Of a DNA stretch of 40,530 nucleotides, positions 8,986 to 16,373 are shown piece by piece; position 1 is the first letter of the stretch, and every line of letters starts with the position of its first letter. A program made the translations under genes and the position numbers. The DNA is taken from positions 1 through 40,530 of the forward strand of contig JAJPJC010000376.1 of assembly GCA_021324445.1 (NCBI GenBank), in the 5' to 3' direction. The notes below the pieces were generated by a model. The model saw only the letters and a program-made list of their open reading frames with translations, had not been told where the DNA came from and did not search any database. This stretch comes from Isosphaeraceae bacterium. Lineage in GTDB: Bacteria > Planctomycetota > Planctomycetia > Isosphaerales > Isosphaeraceae.

Positions 8986-9043
8986 CCGGCTGCGGCATGG
9001 GGAGGAATCGAAGCAACCCCGATCGGGTCTCGCGGGAGATACG

Positions 9044-11551
9044 ATGTCGATGTCGGGCTTCAACCTGGCCGAGCTGCTGCCGTTCTATCTCGACGAGACC
9101 GACGAGCACATCGCCGGGCTGAACGACGCGCTGCTGCGCCTGGAGCAAGACCCGACCGACGCCAAGTCGCTGCAAGAAGCCTTCCGGATGTTCCACAGCA
9201 TCAAGGGGGCCTCCGTGGTGATGGGCTTCCTGCCGGTGAACCGGTTGACGCATCACCTGGAAAGTCTCTTCGAGCAATTCCGGAGCAAGAAGCGGGCGCT
9301 GGAGCGTCCGGCGCTGGATCTGACGTTTCGCTGTCTGGATGAGCTGCGGGATTACCATCGCGACCTGCGGGCCCAGGGGCAGAGCGGCGTCGACCTCTCG
9401 GGGCTGACCGCGCAGGTGGACGCGTACCTGAAGGCGACGCCGGAGTTGCCCGGAGCCGCGGGAGCTGGAACGGTCGCCCAGGCGAGCGTCGCGGCGGCGC
9501 CGGGGTTGTTCGAGGAGCCGGGCACGATCGCGCTGACGGTGGCGTTCGAGCCCAACCTGCCCCTGGCCGACATGAAGGCGCGGCTGGTGCTCAATCGCCT
9601 GGCCTCCAAGGCGCGCGTGCTGGGGACCGAGCCGCCCGCCGAGCGGCTCGACGAGGTCGACCCGCTGGCGCAATTCACCATCTTCCTGGTGGCGGAATGT
9701 GAGCCGGACGAGCTGTTCGCGCTGGCCGATGTCGAGGGAGTGGCTGAGGTCCGGATCGAGCCGGCGGATCGACTGGGAGGCGACGCCGGGGCGCCGACTC
9801 CGTCGAGCGCGGCTTCCGCGCCGTCGGCGGCTCCGGCTCCCCTCCGCGAGCGGTCGGCCGCGCCGGTCACGGCGGCGCAACCGGCCGGAACCGGGGCGGT
9901 GACGGCCCAGGCCGCGGAGCCGGCACCGTGGCCGATCCCGGTGGCGACCAGCCTTTCCGAGCCGTCGGTCGAGGACGCCGAGGGCAGCCGGGGGCGGCTG
10001 CCCCACGTGCCGGCGGTGCTGGGTGCGAGTGCGAGTGCGACCGCGGCCAGTCCAGCGGCCCCCGCCGGCCCCAAGGGCACCGAACCGAAGACGGGACGGA
10101 TCGCCGAGACGATCCGGGTCGAAAGCGATCGGCTCGACCACTTGATGAATCTCGCCGGCGAGCTGGTGATCACCAAGGCCCGGTTCGTGGCCATTGCCCG
10201 CGGGCTCGAGGAGCTCTTCCGCGGCTCCAATGCGCAGACCCTGGCTTCCGATACCCGCGAACGGCTCGAGAGCATCACCCGGGGACTCGAGGGCCTGGCC
10301 GAGATCAAGACCGGCTCCGGTACCGGCTCCTCGGGCGGATCGCCCGACCGGTGGTCGGCCCACGTCCGCCGGCTCCGCGAGAACTTCCGCGCCGTCCAGG
10401 AGGAGTTGCTCGTGATCCGGGAGGCGCGCGAGCAGGTCAAGGCACTCGCCGAGGCGATCCACAGCCTGGGACGGGTCTCCGACGGCTTGCAGAAGGGCGT
10501 GCTCGACACGCGGATGGTGCCGATCGGCCCGCTGTTCGAGCGGTTCCGGCGCGTGATCCGGGACTTGAGCCTCGCCTCGGGAAAGGAGGTCCTGCTCCAG
10601 ATCAGTGGTGAGAAGACCGAGCTGGACAAGCGGATGATCGACGAGCTCTCGGACCCCTTGATCCACATGGTCCGCAACGCGGTCGACCACGGCCTGGAAT
10701 CGCCGGGCGAGCGGGAAGCTCTGGCGAAGCCCCGCGCCGGCACCGTGTCGCTCCTGGCCTCGCACCGCGGCAACAGCGTGGTGATCACCGTCAGCGACGA
10801 CGGCCGGGGCATCGACTGTCAGCGCATCCGCCACAAGATCGTCGCCAAGGGACTCGTCGAGGCGTCCGAGGCCCGCGAGCTGTCCGACCGCGAGCTGATC
10901 GCCTACATCTGGCATCCGGGCCTGAGCACCGCCGAGACCATCACCGAGATCTCCGGGCGCGGCGTCGGCATGGACATCGTCAAGAGCCGGATCGAGAACC
11001 TCAGCGGGGCCGTCGACGTCCGGAGCGTCCCCGGTCAAGGGACCACGTTCATCATCCGCCTCCCCCTGACGCTGGCGATCATGTCCAGCCTGCTGGTGCG
11101 GATCTACGACGAGATTTATGCGATCCCCCTGGACCACATCGACGAGATCGTCGAGATCCGAGCCGGGCAGGTGTACCGGCTCCAGGGCCGGCCCGCCATC
11201 GAGATCCGCAAGAAGATCGTGGCGCTGGTGTCGCTCGGCGACGTCTTCCGATGGGGCGGCCAGGAGCACCCGGCGGCGCGCCACGGCGGCCGGCCCAACG
11301 GCGAGCCCGACGAGGCCGCCGACAAGCGCACCATCGTCGTCGTCCAGAATGGCGAGACCACCATCGGCCTCCTGGTCGACCAGTTGATCGGCATGCAGGA
11401 GGTCGTGCTCAAGTCGCTGGAGAAGAACTTCCGGTCGATCCCCGGCCTCTCGGGCGCCAGCATCCTGGGCGACGGCCGCGTCTCGCTCATCCTCGACCTC
11501 GACGCGGTCATCGACATGGTGGCGCGCCAGCCGGCCCGACGGAGAGAATGA
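9044..11551 (+). CDS. cheA: Chemotaxis histidine kinase CheA
   Basis: This 835-residue kinase takes signals from receptors and phosphorylates CheY and CheB. Domains in order are HPt with phospho-accepting His51 (FRMFHSIKGASV), a region around 155-250 that may be the P2-type regulator-binding domain, an Ala/Pro-rich linker (about 250-345), the dimerisation helices (RLDHLMNLAGELVITKARF), the HATPase with N box LIHMVRNAVDHGLESPG and G boxes DDGRGID and GRGVGMDIVKSR, and a C-terminal CheW domain. I chose the ATG at 9044, which has a gggag site; the longer frame is translated repeat DNA. A GGCAGCC palindrome is inserted in the linker. The stop codon overlaps an in-frame ATG belonging to the next gene's frame. 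Confidence 0.95.
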   Translation: MSMSGFNLAELLPFYLDETDEHIAGLNDALLRLEQDPTDAKSLQEAFRMFHSIKGASVVMGFLPVNRLTHHLESLFEQFRSKKRALERPALDLTFRCLDELRDYHRDLRAQGQSGVDLSGLTAQVDAYLKATPELPGAAGAGTVAQASVAAAPGLFEEPGTIALTVAFEPNLPLADMKARLVLNRLASKARVLGTEPPAERLDEVDPLAQFTIFLVAECEPDELFALADVEGVAEVRIEPADRLGGDAGAPTPSSAASAPSAAPAPLRERSAAPVTAAQPAGTGAVTAQAAEPAPWPIPVATSLSEPSVEDAEGSRGRLPHVPAVLGASASATAASPAAPAGPKGTEPKTGRIAETIRVESDRLDHLMNLAGELVITKARFVAIARGLEELFRGSNAQTLASDTRERLESITRGLEGLAEIKTGSGTGSSGGSPDRWSAHVRRLRENFRAVQEELLVIREAREQVKALAEAIHSLGRVSDGLQKGVLDTRMVPIGPLFERFRRVIRDLSLASGKEVLLQISGEKTELDKRMIDELSDPLIHMVRNAVDHGLESPGEREALAKPRAGTVSLLASHRGNSVVITVSDDGRGIDCQRIRHKIVAKGLVEASEARELSDRELIAYIWHPGLSTAETITEISGRGVGMDIVKSRIENLSGAVDVRSVPGQGTTFIIRLPLTLAIMSSLLVRIYDEIYAIPLDHIDEIVEIRAGQVYRLQGRPAIEIRKKIVALVSLGDVFRWGGQEHPAARHGGRPNGEPDEAADKRTIVVVQNGETTIGLLVDQLIGMQEVVLKSLEKNFRSIPGLSGASILGDGRVSLILDLDAVIDMVARQPARRRE
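9982..10003. repeat. GGCAGCC palindrome inside cheA
   Basis: gggcagcc at 9982-9989 and ggctgccc at 9996-10003 form a hairpin within the linker-coding part of cheA, read as GSRGRLPH around residues 315-322. It matches the intergenic palindrome at 4421-4441 almost base for base, including the flanking gag and ccc. Confidence 0.65.
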
Positions 11552-11682
11552 ATCCGAGGCTGTCGACCGACGCGGGGAAATCCGCGAGAATGTGGCAAGT
11601 GGAGGCGCGTGATGGGTCGCGCCGCATGGCGATTTCGGGCGCCTTGAGGCGCTGGTCTGCAGTCAACCAGGAGGATTCGCCC

Positions 11683-11925
11683 GTGGAGATTCTCACCGTC
11701 GGTCCATCCGGGGAAATTGAATTGCCGGACAAAGTCCGGGAGCGTTACGGCATAGCACCGGCTTCTCCAGTCCGTCTGATCGAGACCCGCGGCGGCATCC
11801 TGCTCGTCCCCGTGAGCAATGCCCCGATGAGCGCGGAGCTGGCTGAAGAGTTGGCCCAATGGCAAGCCCTGAGTGCGGAAGCCTGGGAGATGTTTCCCTT
11901 CGAGGAGAAGCCGGAGTCATCATGA
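11683..11925 (+). CDS. AbrB/MazE-like antitoxin
   Basis: This small protein of about 80 residues has a swapped-hairpin-like DNA-binding N-terminus (VGPSGEIELPDKVRERYGIA, then GILLVPV) and an acidic C-terminus suited to bind a toxin. The start is a GTG at 11683 with a strong aggagg site. The same frame is open back to an ATG at 11548 that overlaps the cheA stop codon, so a longer, coupled form is possible. It ends in an ATGA overlap with the MazF-like gene, the usual antitoxin-first arrangement. Autoregulation of the pair is expected from the family but not visible here. Confidence 0.75.
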   Translation: MEILTVGPSGEIELPDKVRERYGIAPASPVRLIETRGGILLVPVSNAPMSAELAEELAQWQALSAEAWEMFPFEEKPESS

Positions 11926-12263
11926 ACGTGGGTGATGTGCATTGGGTCGATTTCCCCCCGCGCAATGGTCACGCGCAGCGAGGACGCCGGCCCGCCATCG
12001 TTGCCCAAGATGCGTCGGCGACTGCGCGTCTTCCCACGATCCCGGTGATTCCCTTGACCACACAGTTGGCCAGCCTTCGTTTCCCCGGAACAGTCCTGGT
12101 TGATCCGGATCAGAACAACGGACTGCGACACGCTTCGGTCGCACTGGTTTTTCAGCTTGCCGCCCTGGATCAGCGACTCATCGGAATCAGGATGGGCCAG
12201 GTCTCCCAATCCGTGATGGATGCGGTCTGGGATGCGCTCGACCAGCTAACAGGACGCCCCTGA
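11922..12263 (+). CDS. MazF/PemK-family toxin endoribonuclease
   Basis: This 113-residue protein begins MNVGDVHWVDFPP and carries QRGRRPAIVAQD, the hallmark of the MazF/PemK fold, then PVIPLTTQL and the C-terminal helix GQVSQSVMDAVWDALDQL. Such toxins cleave mRNA at short sequences. The ATG overlaps the antitoxin stop by four bases, so translation is coupled. The Arg of RGRRP and the Thr of PLTTQL match expected active-site neighbourhoods, so the protein seems intact. It lies inside the chemosensory cluster between cheA and cheC. Confidence 0.83.
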   Translation: MNVGDVHWVDFPPRNGHAQRGRRPAIVAQDASATARLPTIPVIPLTTQLASLRFPGTVLVDPDQNNGLRHASVALVFQLAALDQRLIGIRMGQVSQSVMDAVWDALDQLTGRP

Positions 12264-12308
12264 CTCTTGTAGCAAACCATATTAATAACAACATAAGGTA
12301 AGACCAGA

Positions 12309-12965
12309 ATGGCAGCCATCCTGACCGACGCGCAGCGGCATTTGTTGCGGATGATCTTCGACCGGGGGGCCGAGGGGGCCTCGCTGGCGCTGTCGAAGTG
12401 GCTGGGCGCGGAGGTCCACTTGACGGTCAGCGACCTCGAGCTGGTGGAGCTGGATCGGGCGGGCGAGCTGCTGGGCCCGCCGGATGCCCTGGTGGCCGCC
12501 GGCGCGATGGGGCTGACCGGCCCGTTGACCGGCTCGATCCTCCTGGTGTTCGAGGACCGCTCGGGACTGGCGCTGGTCGACCTCCTGTTGCATCAGCCCC
12601 TGGGCACGACCACGGCCTGGGGCGAGCTGGAGCAGTCGGCCGCCCGGGAGACGACCAACATCGTGGGCTGTGCCTACGTCAACGCCCTGGCCGCGCACCT
12701 GCCCGGCCTGGGTCGCGGGTCCGAACTCGGCGAGCTGGTCCCCACGCCCCCGGCCTTCCTGCACGAGTTTGCCGGCAGCCTGCTGGAGTTCGCCCTGATG
12801 GAGCAGGCCCTGGAACTGGACCAGGTCCTCGTGATCCGCAGCGAGTTCACGGGGGGCCAGCCGGGTCTGAACCTCAACTGGACGCTGCTGTTCATCCCCA
12901 GTCGCGCGGCGCTGGAGACGCTCAGAGCGTTGCTGGCCCCATTCGAATCGCGTGGAAACCCTTGA
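12309..12965 (+). CDS. cheC: CheC-type CheY-P phosphatase
   Basis: This 218-residue CheC family protein dephosphorylates CheY-P. One active-site helix is intact: ARETTNIVGCAYVNAL gives the ExxN pair Glu114/Asn117. The other, LLRMIFDRGAEGASLALSKW (residues 12-31), aligns with the first CheC helix, but by my alignment Met15 and Asp18 replace the Glu and Asn. That leaves one predicted catalytic centre. The gene overlaps cheD by 14 bases, matching the known CheC-CheD complex in which CheD stimulates CheC. An aaggta site precedes the ATG. A CheX or FliY assignment is less likely because of the CheD neighbour. Confidence 0.83.
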   Translation: MAAILTDAQRHLLRMIFDRGAEGASLALSKWLGAEVHLTVSDLELVELDRAGELLGPPDALVAAGAMGLTGPLTGSILLVFEDRSGLALVDLLLHQPLGTTTAWGELEQSAARETTNIVGCAYVNALAAHLPGLGRGSELGELVPTPPAFLHEFAGSLLEFALMEQALELDQVLVIRSEFTGGQPGLNLNWTLLFIPSRAALETLRALLAPFESRGNP

Positions 12966-13494
12966 GGTGGTCGCGGTGCCGATCTCCAGCCTATGCGAAC
13001 AGCCGGAATCCCTCGAGGTCGTCTCCGTGGCGATCGGGCACTGGGCCGTCGCCACCGCGCCGGCACGGATCCGGACGCTCCTGGGCTCGTGCGTGGGCGT
13101 GGTCCTCTACGATCGGGTCGCCCACGTGGGCGGCCTGGCCCACATCGTGCTCCCCGCCGCCCGCGGGGCCGTCGACCACCCCGGCAAGTACGCCGACACG
13201 GCGATCCCGGCCCTGATCACCGACCTCGAACGACGGCTGGGGACCAAGGTCCGGCCGCGCCTGATCGCCAAGCTCGCCGGGGGAGCCAGCATGTTCCAGG
13301 TAAACCCCCAAGCCAACTCCGCGCTCCACATCGGCCAGCGGAATCAGGAGGCCATCGAGCAGCTCCTCGCCGAGCTGCGGATCCCCATCCTGGCCCGCGA
13401 CCTGGGCGGGACCGCCGGCCGCCGGCTGACGCTCGACACCGCTTCCGGCATCGTCACGATCAAGGTACCCGGAGGTGCTGACTACGAGATTTGA
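12952..13494 (+). CDS. cheD: Chemoreceptor glutamine deamidase CheD
   Basis: This 180-residue protein deamidates receptor glutamines to glutamates, making new methylation sites. The catalytic cysteine is in LLGSCVGVVLYD (Cys47) and the histidine in GGLAHIVLP (His64), 17 residues apart as expected; Thr42 may complete the triad. MFQVNPQANSALHIGQRN continues the conserved fold. The start is a GTG at 12952 inside cheC; another GTG at 12967 is possible. The overlap implies coupled translation with cheC. Confidence 0.9.
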   Translation: METLEVVAVPISSLCEQPESLEVVSVAIGHWAVATAPARIRTLLGSCVGVVLYDRVAHVGGLAHIVLPAARGAVDHPGKYADTAIPALITDLERRLGTKVRPRLIAKLAGGASMFQVNPQANSALHIGQRNQEAIEQLLAELRIPILARDLGGTAGRRLTLDTASGIVTIKVPGGADYEI

Positions 13495-13695
13495 TTGGTC
13501 CCTGGTCTTACTACCCCGGCCGGAAAGAACCTCTTACGAGCCCGAAGCGCCAGCGAGGGAATTCCAGTGCGGGCCAGCCACGGACTCGCTGGCGCTTCGG
13601 GCTGGTCTTCTGACCTTCTTCCTGGCCGGGGTAATAAGTCGTTCTGAGGATCATGGGCGGCGGCCCGGCATGGTACACTGAGGACCAGGGACCAA
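13495..13695. repeat. Triple nested inverted repeat between cheD and cheY
   Basis: Three concentric palindromes fill this gap. The outer arms are ttggtccctggtc at 13495-13507 and gaccagggaccaa at 13683-13695. The middle arms are at 13507-13529 and 13616-13638 (ccccggccgg against ctggccgggg, flanked by ttact and aataa). The inner arms are agcccgaagcgccagcga at 13539-13556 and tcgctggcgcttcgggct at 13586-13603. The outer unit continues as short tandem gaggacc/ggacca copies up to the cheY start, and the gagga in them could act as its ribosome-binding site. Confidence 0.85.
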
Positions 13696-13713
13696 GGACT
13701 GAGGACCAAAGCC

Positions 13714-14097
13714 ATGAAGCGACTCCTGGTAGTGGACGACGCCCTGTTCATGCGGAAGATGATCTGCGACGTCGCCGCCGAGGCCGGCTGGGAGGTGGTG
13801 GGCCAGGCCGGGGATGGGGCGGAGGCCGTCGCGCTGTACGAGCGGCTCCATCCCGACCTGGTGACCATGGACCTGGTCATGCCGGTGATGGGCGGCCTGG
13901 AGGCCCTGCGGCAGATCCGCGCCCGGGACCCGCGGGCCCAGGTCGTCGTGGTCACGGCGCTGGACCAGAAGCAGGCGCTGATGGACTCGATCCGCGACGG
14001 CGCGCTCGACTTCATCGTCAAGCCGTTCGAGCGCCAGCGGGTCCTCAACCTCCTGGCCAAGCTGGGAGGCGCGGCACCGCGGTCGACCCCTGGCTGA
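13714..14097 (+). CDS. cheY: Response regulator CheY
   Basis: This 127-residue protein is a single receiver domain with acidic pocket Asp8/Asp9 (LLVVDDALFMRKM), phospho-acceptor Asp53 (VTMDLVMPVMGG), Thr81 and Lys103 (FIVKPF). It is the diffusible output of CheA; with no flagellar genes in view its target could be a motor or another machine. The only visible ribosome-binding sequence is a gagga within the repeat just upstream. cheB follows 76 bases later. Confidence 0.93.
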   Translation: MKRLLVVDDALFMRKMICDVAAEAGWEVVGQAGDGAEAVALYERLHPDLVTMDLVMPVMGGLEALRQIRARDPRAQVVVVTALDQKQALMDSIRDGALDFIVKPFERQRVLNLLAKLGGAAPRSTPG

Positions 14098-14173
14098 GCG
14101 GAGGCGCGTCCACCCGGCCGTTTTCGATTCCTGATCGAAGCACGGATCCCACCCGACTGCGGCGAGGCCCACC

Positions 14174-15352
14174 ATGGCAACTCCGGACCGCGAGAAGCCC
14201 CAGGAGTCAGGTGACGAACCATCGCGCGACCGGGTGCGCGTCCTGATCGTGGACGACTCGGCGCTGATGCGCCGGCTGCTCGCGGATCTGCTCGGCTCGG
14301 CGCCGGAGATCGAGGTGGCCGGGGTGGCGCGGGACGGCCGCGAGGCGGTCGTCCAGGCGCTGCACCTGAAGCCGGACGTGATCACGCTCGACGTGGAGAT
14401 GCCCGAGGTCTCGGGCCTGGATGCCTTGCCGGCCCTGCTGGCCGTGAACGCGGCGCCGGTGGTGATGGTCAGCGCCTTGACGCAGGAAGGGGCCGACGTG
14501 ACCTTGCAGGCCCTGGAGCTGGGCGCGGTCGATTTCCTGCCCAAGCCCGAGCGGAACCAGCTCGCCGAGATGCGCGCCAATCGCGACATCCTGGTCGCCA
14601 AGGTGCTGGCCGCAGCGCAGAGCCGCGTCCGCCGGGTGCGCCCGCGCCGTGCCGCGGCGGCGCCGGCACCGGCGCCTCGCCCAGCCCGCCGCCCGCCCAG
14701 CCGGGGGCCCGGTCCCGTCGCGGTGCCCGCGCCGGAATCGGCGGCCCGCGGGCCCTGCATCGTGATCGGCATCTCCACGGGGGGCCCCCAGGCGCTCAGC
14801 CAGATCTTCCCGGTCCTGCTGCCCCCGCTCCCGCCGATCCTGGTCGTCCAGCACATGCCGGGGCAATTCACGGGCGTCTTTGCCGAGCGGCTCAATCGCT
14901 ACAGCCACGGCGCGGTGACGGTCAAGGAAGCCGAGGAGGGGGAGCTGGTGCTCCCCGACCGGGTCCTGATCGCCCCGGGCGGCCGGCACCTGAGGCTCAC
15001 AGGCCATCCACCCCGGGTGCGGGTCGCGCTCTCCGACGAACCGCCGGTCCGCGGCCATCGGCCCTCGGTCGACGTGCTGTTCCATTCGGCGGCGACGGCC
15101 TACCAGTCGGCCGCCGTGGGGCTGATCATGACCGGCATGGGCCGCGACGGCGTCGACGGCTGCCAGGCCATCCTCGCCGCCGGCGGGTTCACCCTGGGCC
15201 AGGATGAGGCCACCTCGGTCGTCTACGGCATGAACAAGGCCGCGTTCCTCGAGGGCGCCGTCAAGGCCCAGTTCGCGCTCGACGAGCTGCCCAGGATCCT
15301 CCAGGACATCGCCGGCTTCCGGGCCGAGTTCGAATCGCCGACGACCGATTGA
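14174..15352 (+). CDS. cheB: Protein-glutamate methylesterase CheB
   Basis: This 392-residue protein has a receiver domain with Asp73 (VITLDVEMPEVSGLD), an Ala/Pro/Arg-rich linker (about 150-192) and the CheB methylesterase domain. Its catalytic triad is Ser201 (IGISTGGPQAL), His227 (VVQHMPGQFTGVFA) and Asp325 (MTGMGRDGVDGC). It removes methyl groups from receptors when phosphorylated by CheA, opposing CheR. Length and motifs are normal. It closes the chemosensory run; a toxin-antitoxin pair follows. Confidence 0.95.
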   Translation: MATPDREKPQESGDEPSRDRVRVLIVDDSALMRRLLADLLGSAPEIEVAGVARDGREAVVQALHLKPDVITLDVEMPEVSGLDALPALLAVNAAPVVMVSALTQEGADVTLQALELGAVDFLPKPERNQLAEMRANRDILVAKVLAAAQSRVRRVRPRRAAAAPAPAPRPARRPPSRGPGPVAVPAPESAARGPCIVIGISTGGPQALSQIFPVLLPPLPPILVVQHMPGQFTGVFAERLNRYSHGAVTVKEAEEGELVLPDRVLIAPGGRHLRLTGHPPRVRVALSDEPPVRGHRPSVDVLFHSAATAYQSAAVGLIMTGMGRDGVDGCQAILAAGGFTLGQDEATSVVYGMNKAAFLEGAVKAQFALDELPRILQDIAGFRAEFESPTTD

Positions 15353-15480
15353 CGAGAGTGTTGGTCGTCCCCGCCATGCCGAGCAGCGTCAACCAGTCGG
15401 CCCATCGTCTGCCGATCCTATTCGACCCAGGACCCTGCTGCCACGGCTGCGATGGGTTACAATGGGGCCGGAGGTGGGCC

Positions 15481-15741
15481 ATGGCGAAAACGGAATCGAT
15501 CCGGGCACGGATCGAGCCCAAGCTGAAGGCAGAGGCCGAGCGCATCCTGGATCAACTTGGGCTTGATGCCAGCGATGCCATCCGGGTTTTCTACAAGCAG
15601 GTGGTCCTGCGAAAGGGCTTGCCCTTCGACGTGACGATCCCGAACGAAGCGACGCGGCGCGCCATGCGCGACGTGCAAAAGGGGCGCAGGCTGACTCGGT
15701 ACAAGGATACCGCCGAGATGCGCGCGAAGCTGGGGCTGTGA
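15481..15741 (+). CDS. RelB/DinJ-family antitoxin
   Basis: This 86-residue protein has a ribbon-helix-helix N-terminus (IRARIEPKLKAEAERILDQL, then GLDASDAIRVFYKQVV) typical of RelB/DinJ antitoxins, and a basic C-terminal half for toxin binding. The DAIRVFYKQV helix and GLPFDVTIPN are family hallmarks. The ATG at 15481 was chosen because the fold starts there; the frame is open upstream to 15349. It ends four bases before the toxin gene. Such antitoxins neutralise the RNase and repress their own promoter. Confidence 0.85.
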   Translation: MAKTESIRARIEPKLKAEAERILDQLGLDASDAIRVFYKQVVLRKGLPFDVTIPNEATRRAMRDVQKGRRLTRYKDTAEMRAKLGL

Positions 15742-15745
15742 TACG

Positions 15746-16039
15746 ATGGCGACCGCCGACGAGCCCCCGCCCCGCGACCTCATCTCGGCCAGGGCGTTCG
15801 AACGAGACTTGAAGCGGCTCCGGAAGCGCGGAGTCGACCTGGAGCCGCTCTGGGCTGTCGTCGAAGCCCTTCGCCTTCGTCACCCCCTCGCGGCTCGCCA
15901 TCGCGACCACGCGCTGACCGGAGATTGGAAGGGGTTTCGTGACTGCCAGATCCAGGCGGATTGGGTCCTGATCGATTCGCTGGACGACGAAGCGGTCTAT
16001 CTCACGCGGACGGGTACTCACTCTGATCTCTTCGGATAG
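15746..16039 (+). CDS. YafQ-family RelE-like toxin
   Basis: This 97-residue toxin of the RelE/ParE fold is predicted to cleave mRNA on the ribosome. The C-terminal half fits YafQ closely: HRDHALTGDWKGFRDCQIQA, WVLIDSL and LTRTGTHSDLFG. The histidines in RHRDH and THSDLF sit where YafQ has catalytic residues, so it seems active. The order antitoxin then toxin with a four-base gap is standard for dinJ/yafQ. Confidence 0.87.
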   Translation: MATADEPPPRDLISARAFERDLKRLRKRGVDLEPLWAVVEALRLRHPLAARHRDHALTGDWKGFRDCQIQADWVLIDSLDDEAVYLTRTGTHSDLFG

Positions 16040-16373
16040 GTCTTGCGGAAGACCGACCCCGAGCGGCTGGGGTGCAGCCGGCGGCCGGCTGCCGCTGTGG
16101 CGAGGGGCTCGAGCGCCCTGCCAGGCAGTCGACGAGGCGACCGCATCACGAGACCGGGCCTGGATCGCAAAACGCGCCGGGCGCGGCCCTCTTCCGCCCG
16201 GGTCGGTCGGCCGATACGATGATTCCGGCGCTCGGGAACCGAATTCGACGGCGAGGCGGCCGAAGCGGACCAAAGACTCAGCGCTGCTGGCCCTGTCTCG
16301 TCCAACCCCTACCAGCGCGACACGACACGGCGCGGGGCCTCGATCTCGGACCGTACACCGGGAGACTCGACAC
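16040..16373. other. Intergenic region with palindrome, no gene seen
   Basis: This 334-base gap between the YafQ-like toxin and the TPR gene holds the palindrome gcagccgg/ccggctgc at 16074-16092. I found no convincing gene or promoter; open frames here have shadow-like composition. Confidence 0.5.
16074..16092. repeat. GCAGCCGG palindrome, 35 bases after yafQ-like toxin
   Basis: gcagccgg at 16074-16081 pairs perfectly with ccggctgc at 16085-16092 across a three-base loop. It may be a variant of the GGCAGCC palindromes or a transcription terminator stem, although no T-run follows. Confidence 0.55.

Noticed and set aside
8912..11284. 790-residue open frame on the minus strand opposite cheA
   Set aside because: Its Arg/Gly/Leu/Asp-rich translation without domain motifs is the antisense shadow of the GC-rich cheA codons.
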